61,046 nucleotides of DNA from an uncultured Eubacteriales bacterium. Lineage in GTDB: Bacteria > Bacillota > Clostridia > Oscillospirales > Oscillospiraceae. A program made the position numbers and the translations under genes. Positions 41,002 to 50,145 of this stretch are shown in pieces. The notes beneath the pieces were generated by a model that was given only the letters and a program-made list of their open reading frames with translations, was not told the origin of the DNA and searched no databases. Every line of letters begins with the position of its first letter. The first letter of the stretch is position 1. The stretch is from positions 1 to 61,046 of the forward strand of contig URBH01000004.1 in NCBI GenBank assembly GCA_900546075.1, written 5' to 3'.

Positions 41002-42414
41002 TTACAGCCCAAGCGCTTCCCGCCAGATGCGGATGTAGGTTCTGGCCTGGGACTGGCTTTCGCCCTCAGCGGCCATGCGAAGCAGCGGCTCCGTGCCGGA
41101 GAAGCGGCAGATGACCCAGCTTCCGTCGGTGAAGTAGACCTTGCAGCCGTCGGTGCGGTTGATTTTCTCCACGGTGTTGCCGAAGTCCGGCACCTCCAGC
41201 TTTACGAAGAGCTTCTCCTGAAGCTCCGCCTTCCGCGCCTGGGTCATGGTGAAGGCGGCGTCTTCGTAATACAGCATCCCATACTTGTCGGTGATCTCCC
41301 GGTACAGCTGGGACACGGACTTGCCGGTGACGGCCAGCATCTCCACCAGCAGAGCGGCGGCGTAAATGCCGTCCTTGCCCGCGATGTGGCCCCGGACGGC
41401 CAGACCGCCGGAGGACTCGCCGCCGATGACGGCGTTGGTCTGCGCCATCTTGGCGGAGATGTACTTAAAGCCCACGGGGACTTCGTAGCACTGCTGCCCC
41501 ATGTCCTTCGCCACCCGATCCAGCAGGTGGGTGGTGGAGTTGTTGCGCACGCAGGGACCGGACCAGCCCCGGTATTTCAGCAGGTAGTAGTAAAGCAGAA
41601 CCAGCAGGGTGTTGGGATGGAGGAACGCGCCCTTCTCGTCGATAACGCCCAGACGGTCGGCGTCGCCGTCGGTGGCAACGCCCAGATTGCAGCCGTTGTC
41701 CACCACGTAATTGCTCAGCAGCTTCAGAGTGTCGGCACTGGGGGCGGGCATCTTGCCGCCGAAGAGGGTGTCGTGCTGCTCGTGGATCACGTCCACGTCG
41801 CACCGGCAGGTCAGCAGAATGGTCCTGAGGCTGCTCTGGCTGACGCCGTACATGGGGTCGATGGCGATGCGCAGGTGGGCGCGCTTGATCTTCTTGGTGT
41901 CAACGACCTGCAGAATGCTGTCGATGTACTCGTTGAAGGGGTAGCCCTCCCGGATCAGACCCATATCCTTTGCCTGATCGTAGTCGATGGACTTGACGTC
42001 CTCGGGCTTGAGGAGGGCAATCTGCGCCTCAATCTTTCCGGTGACGACCTGATCGGCGTCCCGGCCACCGGCGGTGAAGACCTTGATGCCGTTGTAGATT
42101 GCGGGGTTGTGGCTGGCGGTGACAGCCAGACCGTAGGGGGTCTGCATCTGCTTGACGGTGAACATGATCAGCGGAGTGGGGGAGGAACGGGCAACCACGA
42201 AGACGTGGAAACCGTAGCCCGCCAGAACCTCCGCCGCCCAGTGGGCGGACTCCTTGGACAGGAAGCGCCGGTCATAGCCCACACAGATCTCCTTGCCCTC
42301 GTGTCCTTCCAGCAGCATCAGCTTGCAAAGGCCGGCTACCACCAGACGGATATTCTCTTTGGTGAACTCGTCTGCGATAATCGCCCGCCATCCACCGGTA
42401 CCAAATTTAATCAT
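41002..42414 (-). CDS. Phosphoglucomutase/phosphomannomutase family (alpha-D-phosphohexomutase)
   Basis: 470 aa with all four domains. The phosphoserine is Ser101 in TASHNP; metal loop DGDADR in GVATDGDADRLG; sugar-binding loop GGESSGG; phosphate-binding loop CRFSGTEP near the C-terminus. It interconverts hexose 1- and 6-phosphates. ATG 42414 follows GAGGAGAAAATCAAG. It is the second gene after GH94 (79-nt gap), so its likely substrate is the sugar 1-phosphate made by that phosphorylase, glucose 1-P or GlcNAc 1-P. Confidence 0.88.
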   Translation of the reverse strand: MIKFGTGGWRAIIADEFTKENIRLVVAGLCKLMLLEGHEGKEICVGYDRRFLSKESAHWAAEVLAGYGFHVFVVARSSPTPLIMFTVKQMQTPYGLAVTASHNPAIYNGIKVFTAGGRDADQVVTGKIEAQIALLKPEDVKSIDYDQAKDMGLIREGYPFNEYIDSILQVVDTKKIKRAHLRIAIDPMYGVSQSSLRTILLTCRCDVDVIHEQHDTLFGGKMPAPSADTLKLLSNYVVDNGCNLGVATDGDADRLGVIDEKGAFLHPNTLLVLLYYYLLKYRGWSGPCVRNNSTTHLLDRVAKDMGQQCYEVPVGFKYISAKMAQTNAVIGGESSGGLAVRGHIAGKDGIYAAALLVEMLAVTGKSVSQLYREITDKYGMLYYEDAAFTMTQARKAELQEKLFVKLEVPDFGNTVEKINRTDGCKVYFTDGSWVICRFSGTEPLLRMAAEGESQSQARTYIRIWREALGL

Positions 42415-42493
42415 CTTGATTTTCTCCTCTCCCGGCTTTTCACCGGATAAATTTCGATTGACCAAGCTATGCGCCCCCACCGGGGTAATGGCC

Positions 42494-44875
42494 TTAGCCC
42501 ATGACGACCTCCACGTCGCAGACAGCGCCCACAGGGAGGACGGGCAGCTTGCGCACCTGCTTTCCGTTCATGGTGATGCTCCTGACGCCCTTTTCCACGG
42601 CGTCGGGGTTGGTTACATGGATGCGGTACTCCCCGCCCCGCCACTTCCGGCGGACGGAAAACTCCTTCCAGTCGGCGGGGATGCAGGGATCCACAGTGAT
42701 GCCGTCAAAGTCCGGACGGATGCCCAGCATGTACTGGGTGGCCGCGAAGTAAGCCCAGCCGGAGGAGCCGGTCATGAAGGGATGCCGCGCACGGCCGTAG
42801 GCGGTGTGATCCTTGCCCACCACGAACTGGCAGTAGGCGTAAGGCTCGGACTGGCGAACCTCAATGATATCGTTTTGAAGCGCCGGACACAGGGCGTTGT
42901 AGAACTTCATCGCCCGGGTGCCGCGCCCCAGAATGGCCTCGGCGCACCATGCCCAGGGGTTGGGATGGCTGAACACGGCGCCGTTTTCCTTCAGACCCGG
43001 ATACACCCGGGTGACGAAGCCGATGCTGTCGTCGGGGGTGGTGAAGCAGGGGGCGTTGAGCATCAGGCCGTAGGGGGTGTACAGGTACTCGTCCACGCTG
43101 TCCATGACGGAGATGCCGTGCTCGTGGTCGGCAACGCCGGAAAGCACCGCCCAGGTGTTGCTCTCCATGTGTACCCGTCCTTCGGTATCTGCCTGGGTGC
43201 CGATCTTGCGGTTTCCGGCGGTGATGCCGCGGATGTACCACTTGCCGTCCCAGAGGACGGACTCGCTGACTTTTTTGACATGCTCGGCAATCCTTGCATA
43301 TTCGGCCGCATCTTTCGTTTCCCCCAGCTGCTCGGCCAGGGCGATAAAGTTCCGGAGCGCCCAGTGGTGCAGGAAGCTGACCATGGCGCTTTCGCCGCCG
43401 CCCAGGTTCAGGCAGTCGTTCCAGTCTGCCCGCAGACCCTTGCAGATGCCGTTGATACCCACCTGCCGGGCGGAGAAATCCAGGATGCGCTTCATATGCT
43501 CGTAGACCGTGCCTTCACCGCCGTCGGCGTAGGTCACCACCTGATGGGCAAAGGCCATGTCGCCGGTCTCCCGGATGTACTGGACGATGGCGGTCACCAG
43601 CCACAGGGCGTCATCGGCGCAGGCGTCCTTCAGACCGTGGACAATCTGGCTCTTATCCGGGGTGGGAACCACCGTGGGGGACTTGAAGGACTGGGGCTTT
43701 TCCTCCGGCTCGAACCAGCGAGGCTCAAACAGGTGCAGGCCGTAGCCCTCCTTGGTCAGCGCCCGCAGCAGCTCAATAATGCGGCCGCGGCACTTGTCGG
43801 GGTTGGAATGGGGAATCGTCATGGCGTCCTGGGCGGTGTCCCGGTAGCCGAGACCCGTTCTGCCGCCCACCTCGATGAAGGAGGTGAACCGTGAGAACAT
43901 GACGTTGATCTCGCTCTGATACAGGTTCCAGATATTCAGCTCGGTGTTCATGCCCTCATTGGGGGTGGACACCTGTAAGCAGCTGAGCTTGTCGTCCCAG
44001 AATTTTTGCAGACGGGCAAAATCCTCGTCGGCTCTGGCCTGGGTGTACTTCCGGCGCATTTTCTTGCCGGCTTCGATGCCGCCCTCGCCCAGGAGGAACA
44101 GGAGGCGGGTTTCCTCGCCGGGCTGAAGGGTGAGCATCTTCTGCAGGACGCCGCAATGATTGCCGCCCTTTTCGGCGGAGCCGCCGCACACGCCGGTCTC
44201 CACCACCAATGGATCGCGTTCGGTGCGGTAGCCACCGATAAAGCTGTCGCGCAGGCTGTCAAAGCCGTTCGGGGTAAAATCGGAAGTAAAGAACTGATAC
44301 CCGTCCTCTTCGTAGTGGAGCTCGTTCTCGATGACGCCGTCTTCGTACCGGCTGCCGGTGGCGTACAGGCTCATCTGGAAATTCTTGTTGTCCATGTCCA
44401 CCTGGTGGAAGCTGAATTCCAGATAGGAGAACACGGAAAGATGGCGCACTTTATCAGAATCGTTGCGCAGCTTCACGTCCCAGATCTCCACGGGGTCGTC
44501 CATGGCCACGAAGAGCTTCTGTTCGGCGTCGATGTCTGCGTAATCGGAGTGATACTTGATATAGCTCAGGCCGTGGCGGCAGGAGAAATGCGCCTTGGGT
44601 TTGCCCACAGGCTGCCAGGAGATGCTCCAGTAGTCGCCGGTGTCCTGATCCCGCAGGTACACGTAGTGTCCGGGACCGTCCATGGGAACGCCGTTGGGAC
44701 GGAACCGGGTGATGCGATGGTATTCGGGAGTCTTGTACAGCAGGTATCCGCCAGCCGTGTGGTTGAATACGCCATACATATCCTTGAGACCGATATAGTT
44801 TGTCCAGGAAACGGGAACGTCTACCCGATCGATGACATATTCCCGACGCGCATTGTCGAAGTACCCATAACGCAT
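42494..44875 (-). CDS. GH94 disaccharide phosphorylase, N,N'-diacetylchitobiose phosphorylase-like
   Basis: 793 aa. Full GH94 architecture: N-terminal beta-sandwich (YVIDRVDVPVSWTNYIGL), linker, and (alpha/alpha)6 barrel with the catalytic aspartate in ADWNDCLNL (Asp487). The substrate region GGRTGLGYRDTAQDAMTIPHSNP (residues 337-359) matches my recollection of chitobiose phosphorylases better than cellobiose phosphorylases, which have a GRGLGFRDSNQD-type sequence. It splits a beta-linked disaccharide with phosphate to sugar 1-P plus free sugar. ATG 44875 after GGAGGTAATCTT. Upstream and divergent is a GH18 gene; downstream a phosphohexomutase. Cellobiose phosphorylase is the alternative. Confidence 0.8.
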   Translation of the reverse strand: MRYGYFDNARREYVIDRVDVPVSWTNYIGLKDMYGVFNHTAGGYLLYKTPEYHRITRFRPNGVPMDGPGHYVYLRDQDTGDYWSISWQPVGKPKAHFSCRHGLSYIKYHSDYADIDAEQKLFVAMDDPVEIWDVKLRNDSDKVRHLSVFSYLEFSFHQVDMDNKNFQMSLYATGSRYEDGVIENELHYEEDGYQFFTSDFTPNGFDSLRDSFIGGYRTERDPLVVETGVCGGSAEKGGNHCGVLQKMLTLQPGEETRLLFLLGEGGIEAGKKMRRKYTQARADEDFARLQKFWDDKLSCLQVSTPNEGMNTELNIWNLYQSEINVMFSRFTSFIEVGGRTGLGYRDTAQDAMTIPHSNPDKCRGRIIELLRALTKEGYGLHLFEPRWFEPEEKPQSFKSPTVVPTPDKSQIVHGLKDACADDALWLVTAIVQYIRETGDMAFAHQVVTYADGGEGTVYEHMKRILDFSARQVGINGICKGLRADWNDCLNLGGGESAMVSFLHHWALRNFIALAEQLGETKDAAEYARIAEHVKKVSESVLWDGKWYIRGITAGNRKIGTQADTEGRVHMESNTWAVLSGVADHEHGISVMDSVDEYLYTPYGLMLNAPCFTTPDDSIGFVTRVYPGLKENGAVFSHPNPWAWCAEAILGRGTRAMKFYNALCPALQNDIIEVRQSEPYAYCQFVVGKDHTAYGRARHPFMTGSSGWAYFAATQYMLGIRPDFDGITVDPCIPADWKEFSVRRKWRGGEYRIHVTNPDAVEKGVRSITMNGKQVRKLPVLPVGAVCDVEVVMG

Positions 44876-44973
44876 AAGATTACCTCCGCCTGATTTGGGA
44901 TTTTTCACAATGAGTATATCAGAAAAGCGGCGGCTTGAAAAGGTCTGAAAATGCACCTTCTTGCCTGTCGTTG

Positions 44974-45035
44974 CACTTTATTTTCCAAAGTGAACAATTC
45001 CAGACTTTGACAAGGCTACTGCGCTGAACTATAAT
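44974..45035 (+). promoter_or_regulatory. Promoter of GH18 and possible operator in the divergent GH94/GH18 region
   Basis: TTGACA (45007-45012), 17-nt spacer, consensus TATAAT (45030-45035). Upstream is the inverted repeat CACTTT (44974-44979), 7 nt, AAAGTG (44987-44992), plus two TGCACYTT direct repeats nearby. They could bind a sugar-responsive regulator. Confidence 0.65.
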
Positions 45036-45069
45036 GGCAGAAGGATGAAAAATAAGGAGCGTGGATACC

Positions 45070-46065
45070 ATGAAATATGATGTCATCGCCTACTGCTGGA
45101 ACGATGCCCTGGCGGGCTTCACCCAGGAGGACGCCCGGCGCCTGACCCATGTGAATCTGGCCTTCGGACTCATTAAAGACGGGCTGCTGGATCTGCATCT
45201 GCTGAAATATCTCCATCTGCTGCCCAGGCTGCGGGCGTGGAATCCGGAGATGAAGATCGTCCTGTCCGTGGGCGGATGGGGTGCGGACGGCTTCTCCCAT
45301 ATGGCCATGACGGAGGACGGCCGCCGGAAGTTTGCCCGATCCTGCCTGGACGCGGTGGGAAAATACGGCCTGGACGGCATCGACATTGACTGGGAGTACC
45401 CCTGTAACGACGCCGCGGGCATCGGTGCAGACCCGAGAGACAAGGAGAATTTTACCGCTTTGCTGGCAACCCTGCGGGAGTATCTTGGAAAAGACCACAT
45501 TGTATCCATCGCCGTGGGCGCAAGCCAGCGGTGCATTGCGGATACCCAGATGGATAAGGTTGCGGAAATCGTGGACTATGTGCAGCTCATGACCTACGAC
45601 ATGGTGGACGGCACCCGTGCCGGACATCATGCGGCTCTCGGCGCGACCAAGGGCGACAAGTCCGGCCTGAACACCCGGGACATCGTGGAAGCCTACCACC
45701 GGGCGGGCGTTCCCTACGAAAAGCTCATCATCGGCGCGGCCTTCTACGGGCGGCACTTTGCGGTCACGTCCTTTGAAAATCACGGCCTGCTGCAGCCCTC
45801 CGGCGGCGGTCTGCCCGGCCCGGCCTATGGGGAGATCACCCCGGAATACCTTCGGGAGAACAACTTCCGGGTGTACTGGGATGCCGACGCGGAGGCAAAC
45901 TATCTGTGGAACGGCAGGACTCTCGTCAGCTATGAGTCCCCCAAGGCGGTGCGCCTGAAATGCGCGTACGTCAAGGAGAAGGGGCTTCTCGGCATCATGT
46001 ACTGGGAACACGGGAACGACCCCACCCGGGAACTGCTGGGCGCCATTGCGGACGAGATTCAATAA
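45070..46065 (+). CDS. GH18 family glycoside hydrolase (intracellular chitinase/glucosaminidase-like)
   Basis: 331 aa. TIM-barrel chitinase-class enzyme. The substrate-assisted motif DGIDIDWEYP carries the DxxDxDxE residues Asp102, Asp105, Asp107 and the acid Glu109. SVGGW lies on beta3, MTYDM on beta6, and MYWEHGNDPT near the end. There is no signal peptide, so it acts inside the cell, which is unusual for a chitinase. ATG 45070 is 9-10 nt from AAGGAG; a GTG at 45061 is too near. Divergent from the GH94 gene; probably trims imported beta-linked GlcNAc oligosaccharides. Confidence 0.85.
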   Translation: MKYDVIAYCWNDALAGFTQEDARRLTHVNLAFGLIKDGLLDLHLLKYLHLLPRLRAWNPEMKIVLSVGGWGADGFSHMAMTEDGRRKFARSCLDAVGKYGLDGIDIDWEYPCNDAAGIGADPRDKENFTALLATLREYLGKDHIVSIAVGASQRCIADTQMDKVAEIVDYVQLMTYDMVDGTRAGHHAALGATKGDKSGLNTRDIVEAYHRAGVPYEKLIIGAAFYGRHFAVTSFENHGLLQPSGGGLPGPAYGEITPEYLRENNFRVYWDADAEANYLWNGRTLVSYESPKAVRLKCAYVKEKGLLGIMYWEHGNDPTRELLGAIADEIQ

Positions 46066-46076
46066 GACCCAAAAAT

Positions 46077-46104
46077 GCGGGCGACCCCGTCAGGAGCCGC
46101 CCGC
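46077..46104. terminator. Terminator between convergent GH18 and hisS
   Basis: GCGGGCG pairs with CGCCCGC around a 14-nt loop. Short A and T runs lie on either side. Confidence 0.6.
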
Positions 46105-46111
46105 TGCTGCG

Positions 46112-47464
46112 TTATTTTTCCAGAATCAGCGTGCCGGTCTCCGCGTCCAGCGATGCCTTGATGTGATTGGCGGCCTCGGCGGGGGTGAGCTTTAGCTGCT
46201 CGCCGGTCTTCATGTTCTTGACGCTGCACTTGCCCTCCGCGATCTCGTCCTCACCCAGCAGGACGGCAAAGGGAACCTTCAGCTTGTCGGCGTAGGCCAT
46301 TTTCTGCTTGAACTTCTTCTGCTCGCAGTACAGCTGCACCCGCAGCCCCGAAGAGCGCAGCGTCTCCGCCAGCGCGATGGCCGGGGCAATGTCGCCCATG
46401 GGCAGCACCAGCGCGTCCGCAGGGGCGCTGGGCAGCTCGGGGTTCAGAAGCCCCTGCTCGTCCAGAACGTAGAACAGCCGGGTCAGGCCGATGGAAATGC
46501 CCACGCCGGGCAGCTGCTTTTCAATATAATAGCCCGCCAGATTGTCGTACCGGCCGCCGGAGCAGACGGAACCCAGCTCCGGGTGATCCAGCAGAAGGGT
46601 TTCATAGACGGTGCCGGTATAATAGTCCAGCCCCCGGGCAATGGTCAGGTCAACGACGAAGTTTTCCTCCGGCATTCCGAAGGCCGCCAGGTTGGAAGCG
46701 ACGACCTTCAATTCGCCGAGACCGGTATCAAAGGTCTCGTTCCGTCCTGCGTAATTTTCCAGCGCGGCAAGAACCTCCGCATTGGTTCCCTTGATGGAGA
46801 TAAAGGCGAGAATGTCGTCCGCCTGCTGCTCCGTCAGGCCGCAGTCCTCCAGCAGAATGACCTTCACCTTGTCAACGCCGATCTTGTCCAGCTTGTCCAC
46901 GGTGCGCATGATGTCGCCGGACTTCTCCGTCAGACCCATCATGGCATAGAAGCCGTTGAGAACCTTCCGGTTGTTGACGTGAATCTGGAACCGGGTCAGG
47001 CCGAAGCCCTTGAATACCTTATAGATAATGGCAGGGATTTCCGCCTCGTTGAGAATGTCCAGCTTGCCGTCGCCGATGATGTCGATGTCCGCCTGATAAA
47101 ATTCCCGGAACCGGCCGCGCTGTGCCCGCTCGCCCCGGTAGACCTTGCTGATCTGGAAGCGGCGGAAGGGGAAGGCCAACTCGTTATAGTGCAGAGCGAC
47201 GTATTTTGCCAGGGGCACCGTCAGGTCGAAGCGCAGAGCAAGGTCGCTGTCGCCCTTGGTGAAGCGGTAGATCTGTTTTTCCGTCTCTCCGCCGCCCTTG
47301 GCGAGCAGAATCTGGGCGTCCTCGATCACCGGGGTGTCCAGAGGGGCAAAGCCGTAGGAGGCGTAGGTCTTGCGCAGAACCTCCGCCATGCGGTCAAATT
47401 TCAGCTGCTTTTCCGGCAGCAGCTCCATAAAGCCGGACAGCGTCCGGGGCTTGATGATCTCCAT
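46112..47464 (-). CDS. hisS: Histidine--tRNA ligase
   Basis: 450 aa class II synthetase. Motif 2 is RGRFREFYQADIDIIG; the histidine A peptide region is ARGLDYYTGTVYE near residue 270; motif 3 is PGVGISIGLTRLFYVL. The C-terminal anticodon domain begins DALVLPMG. ATG 47464 follows GGAGAGGATAACT; upstream in-frame ATG and TTG codons lack a binding site. A hairpin (GGGGTACTC/GAGTACCCC) lies 40-70 nt upstream, between mgsA and hisS. Likely cotranscribed with minD and mgsA. Confidence 0.94.
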   Translation of the reverse strand: MEIIKPRTLSGFMELLPEKQLKFDRMAEVLRKTYASYGFAPLDTPVIEDAQILLAKGGGETEKQIYRFTKGDSDLALRFDLTVPLAKYVALHYNELAFPFRRFQISKVYRGERAQRGRFREFYQADIDIIGDGKLDILNEAEIPAIIYKVFKGFGLTRFQIHVNNRKVLNGFYAMMGLTEKSGDIMRTVDKLDKIGVDKVKVILLEDCGLTEQQADDILAFISIKGTNAEVLAALENYAGRNETFDTGLGELKVVASNLAAFGMPEENFVVDLTIARGLDYYTGTVYETLLLDHPELGSVCSGGRYDNLAGYYIEKQLPGVGISIGLTRLFYVLDEQGLLNPELPSAPADALVLPMGDIAPAIALAETLRSSGLRVQLYCEQKKFKQKMAYADKLKVPFAVLLGEDEIAEGKCSVKNMKTGEQLKLTPAEAANHIKASLDAETGTLILEK

Positions 47465-47554
47465 AGTTATCCTCTCCATATCGGGTCGCGGGACGCAGGA
47501 CAGAGGGGTACTCGACAATCCAGAGTACCCCGTATCTCCCGCCCGTGTGTATTA

Positions 47555-47968
47555 TCAGTAACGGGTCTTGTTGTGCAGCATTTCCCGCCAATCCAGATCG
47601 CCCCGCTGCAAGCCCATGATGAGCATTTCCGCCGAGGCCAGATTGGTGGCGATGGGAACATTGTGCCGGTCGCAGTGCCGGATGGTCTCGATCATCTGGG
47701 CATCGTCCCAGGGGTCGGTGGTGTTGGGGTCGGTGAACAGCAGTACCAGGTCAATTTCGTTGTAGGCAATGCGGGCGTTGATCTGCTGATGACCGCCCTG
47801 CTTGTGGGAAAGCAGCAGGGTAATGGGCAGACCGGTATTGTCCGCGATCAGACGGCCGGTGGTGGCCGTGGCAAACAGATTGTGCTTCATGAGGACGCTC
47901 TTGTAGGCGGTGCAGAATTGAACCATCAGTTCCTTCTTCTTGTCATGCGCCAAAAATGCGATATTCAC
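47555..47968 (-). CDS. mgsA: Methylglyoxal synthase
   Basis: 137 aa. Converts dihydroxyacetone phosphate to methylglyoxal and phosphate, a bypass when triose phosphates accumulate. Signature segments: AHDKKKELM, ATATTGRLIADNTGLP with the phosphate loop, SHKQGGHQQINARI, and LLFTDPNTTDPWDDAQMIET including the catalytic acidic residues. The start is GTG 47968, with AGGAG 8 nt away. An earlier GTG at 47977 abuts the binding site. The gene follows minD with a 34-nt gap, an order known from other Clostridia. Confidence 0.93.
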   Translation of the reverse strand: MNIAFLAHDKKKELMVQFCTAYKSVLMKHNLFATATTGRLIADNTGLPITLLLSHKQGGHQQINARIAYNEIDLVLLFTDPNTTDPWDDAQMIETIRHCDRHNVPIATNLASAEMLIMGLQRGDLDWREMLHNKTRY

Positions 47969-48002
47969 AACAGTCACTCCTTAATTGTATATGTATCCGT
48001 TG

Positions 48003-48743
48003 TCAGCGGAGGGCGATGGGTTCGTGGAAGCCCTGAATGCGTCTGGCAATTCTGCGGCTGGCTTTTGCCGCCTTGCAGTTGGGGGAATAGCGAAGAAGAC
48101 TCTGGCCGAAGGATGCCGCAAGGGTCACATGGGGATCCTCCGGGACGATTCCCGCAAGGGGCAGTCCCGCGGCGTCCATCACGTCGTCGATGGTCAGGCA
48201 CACCGTGCCCAGCATATTCTTGTCCACCCGGTTGACGATAAGGCGGATGTTTTTCTTGCCCATCAGCTCTAATAGGTCGCCCACCCGGGAAGCGTCCCGC
48301 ACGGCGGCGGGGCCTGCCCCCGTGACCAGCAGGAAGCGGTCGGCGAACTGCGCCGTCAGCCGGAAACCGGCGTCCACCCCGGCGGGGGCGTCCAGAAACA
48401 CGTAGTCATACAGTTGACGCGCCCGGCCAAGCATTTCCCTGAAGGCGGCGGCGTCGATCTTCTCCACCGGGCAGTTCATGGGGGCGGTCAGAAACGCGAG
48501 GGTAGGGTAGACCGGGTGCCGGAAGGCGTCCTCCAGGGAGTAGCCTCCCTCGGAGACATCCCAAAAGGACAGTGCCCCGCATTCGGAAAGCCCCAGAGAG
48601 ATGTCCAGATTCCGAAGCCCCACGTCGCAGTCGATGCACAGAACCCGTTTTCCTTCTTTTGCAAGAGCAGTGGCGAGGGCGGCGCAGACGGAGGTTTTTC
48701 CCGTTCCGCCCTTCCCGGACACAACCGCGAAGAGTTCACCCAC
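48003..48743 (-). CDS. minD: Septum-site determining protein MinD
   Basis: 246 aa ParA/MinD ATPase. The deviant Walker A is SGKGGTGKTS at residues 8-17. IDCDVGLRNLDI is the MinD switch I; DYVFLDAPAGVD is Walker B with switch II. The C-terminal end is basic (SRRIARRIQGF), suited to a membrane-targeting helix. Start GTG 48743 is 9 nt from GGAGG; the in-frame alternative farther out lacks a site, and the nearer ATG is out of frame. No minC or minE is adjacent. It heads an operon with mgsA and hisS. Confidence 0.85.
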   Translation of the reverse strand: MGELFAVVSGKGGTGKTSVCAALATALAKEGKRVLCIDCDVGLRNLDISLGLSECGALSFWDVSEGGYSLEDAFRHPVYPTLAFLTAPMNCPVEKIDAAAFREMLGRARQLYDYVFLDAPAGVDAGFRLTAQFADRFLLVTGAGPAAVRDASRVGDLLELMGKKNIRLIVNRVDKNMLGTVCLTIDDVMDAAGLPLAGIVPEDPHVTLAASFGQSLLRYSPNCKAAKASRRIARRIQGFHEPIALR

Positions 48744-48920
48744 GCGCCATCGCCTCCAATGCCAGAATATAACCCCATTATAAAGGGATTTTTCACAAAA
48801 AGCAAGAGGAATTTCGCCCTTTTGGAAATGGTTTTCATCACAATGAACAAAAATATTTTTCCGCCGCCGCCTTTTTGGCTGCGAGGAACGCAAAATATGT
48901 CGCGCCGCCGCAAAAAAGGG

Positions 48921-48949
48921 TTGCGCATGAAGGAAAGCTGGTATATAAT
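48921..48949 (+). promoter_or_regulatory. Sigma-A promoter of pta
   Basis: TTGCGC (48921-48926), 17-nt spacer, TATAAT (48944-48949). Confidence 0.6.
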
Positions 48950-48997
48950 ATTGGGTGAAATTACGGGCATACGCCCGGATATTGGAGGGAATGTTCC

Positions 48998-49996
48998 ATG
49001 TTCAATGCAATGATCGAAACGCTGAAAGCGAACCCCAGAAAGATCGTTTTTACCGAGGGTCACGACGCCCGCATTCTGGAAGCCACCGACCGTTTGGTCA
49101 AGGGCGGCTTCCTGACCCCCATCCTCATCGGCAACGTTGACGTTGTCAAGGCCAACGCGGCCAAGGGCGGATACAACATCGAGGGCGTCGAAATCATCGA
49201 CCCCGAGACCTATCCCGAAATGGACGCCATGGTTGACAAGATGGTGGAGCTGCGCAAGGGCAAGATGACCCCCGACGAGTGCCGCAAGGCGCTGTCCAAG
49301 GGCAACTACTTCGGCACCATGCTGGTGAAGATGGGCTACGCCGACTCCCTGCTGGGCGGCGCGACCTATTCCACCGCCGACACCGTCCGTCCCGCTCTGC
49401 AGATCGTCAAGACCAAGAAGGGCGCGCATCTGGTGTCCTCCTGCTTTATTCTGGTTCGGGGCGACGAGAAGCTGGCCATGGGCGACTGCGCCATCAATAT
49501 CAGCTATGAAGATTCCGTTGACAAGGAAGGCAACGTGACCCTGTCCGCTGCCCAGAAGCTGGCGGAGGTCGCCATTGAGACCGCCAAGACCGCCAAGGTC
49601 TTCGGCATTGACCCCAAGGTTGCCATGCTGAGCTTCTCCACCAACGGCTCCGGCAAGGGCGGCACCGTGAAGCTGAGCCACGACGCCACCGCCATCGCCA
49701 AGGAGATGGATCCCGAGCTGAAGATCGACGGCGAGATGCAGTTCGACGCCGCCGTCGCTCCCGAGGTCGGCCAGCTGAAGTTCCCCGGCTCTCCCGTTGC
49801 CGGTCACGCCAACACCTTCATCTTCCCCACCATCGAGGCGGGCAACATCGGCTACAAGATCGCCCAGCGTCTGGGCGGCTTCGAGGCCTACGGCCCCATC
49901 CTGCAGGGTCTGGCGGCGCCCATCAACGACCTGTCCCGTGGCTGCAACGCCGACGAGGTCTACAAGATGGCCATTATCACCGCCGCTCTGGTGTAA
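48998..49996 (+). CDS. pta: Phosphate acetyltransferase
   Basis: 332 aa, class I Pta catalytic domain without the N-terminal regulatory domain. Conserved segments: RKIVFTEGHDARILEA, MGYADSLLGGATYSTADTVRPALQI, VSSCFILV, MLSFSTNGSGKGG, and KFPGSPVAGHANTFIFPTIEAGNIGYKIAQRLGGFEAYGPILQGL. It makes acetyl phosphate from acetyl-CoA, the step before acetate kinase in fermentation. ATG 48998 follows GGAGGGAATGTTCC. ackA is not adjacent. A strong terminator follows. Confidence 0.93.
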   Translation: MFNAMIETLKANPRKIVFTEGHDARILEATDRLVKGGFLTPILIGNVDVVKANAAKGGYNIEGVEIIDPETYPEMDAMVDKMVELRKGKMTPDECRKALSKGNYFGTMLVKMGYADSLLGGATYSTADTVRPALQIVKTKKGAHLVSSCFILVRGDEKLAMGDCAINISYEDSVDKEGNVTLSAAQKLAEVAIETAKTAKVFGIDPKVAMLSFSTNGSGKGGTVKLSHDATAIAKEMDPELKIDGEMQFDAAVAPEVGQLKFPGSPVAGHANTFIFPTIEAGNIGYKIAQRLGGFEAYGPILQGLAAPINDLSRGCNADEVYKMAIITAALV

Positions 49997-50006
49997 AAAT
50001 CTACAT

Positions 50007-50036
50007 AAAATGCCGGCTCACATGAGCCGGCATTTT
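50007..50036. terminator. Terminator of pta
   Basis: AAAATGCCGGCTCA pairs perfectly with TGAGCCGGCATTTT, loop CA. Confidence 0.9.
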
Positions 50037-50076
50037 CGCTATAAAACGGCGAAGCAAAAAAATTTTTTCTGCAAAG

Positions 50077-50102
50077 TGTAACCTTTCCCGAAAAAATCCC
50101 TC
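50077..50102 (+). promoter_or_regulatory. Putative ECF promoter for sigma 3
   Basis: TGTAAC (50077-50082), 17 nt, CTC then TTATAGGG. The -35 TGYAAC element is shared with ECF pairs 1 and 2; the -10 half is weaker. Confidence 0.4.
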
Positions 50103-50145
50103 TTATAGGGTGAGGAAGCAAAACAGAAACGGAGGTGTTCCCTCA

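Noticed and set aside
48841..48900. Small protein encoded between minD and pta
   Set aside because: The frame lacks a ribosome binding site and ends within the pta promoter region; only promoter elements are supported.
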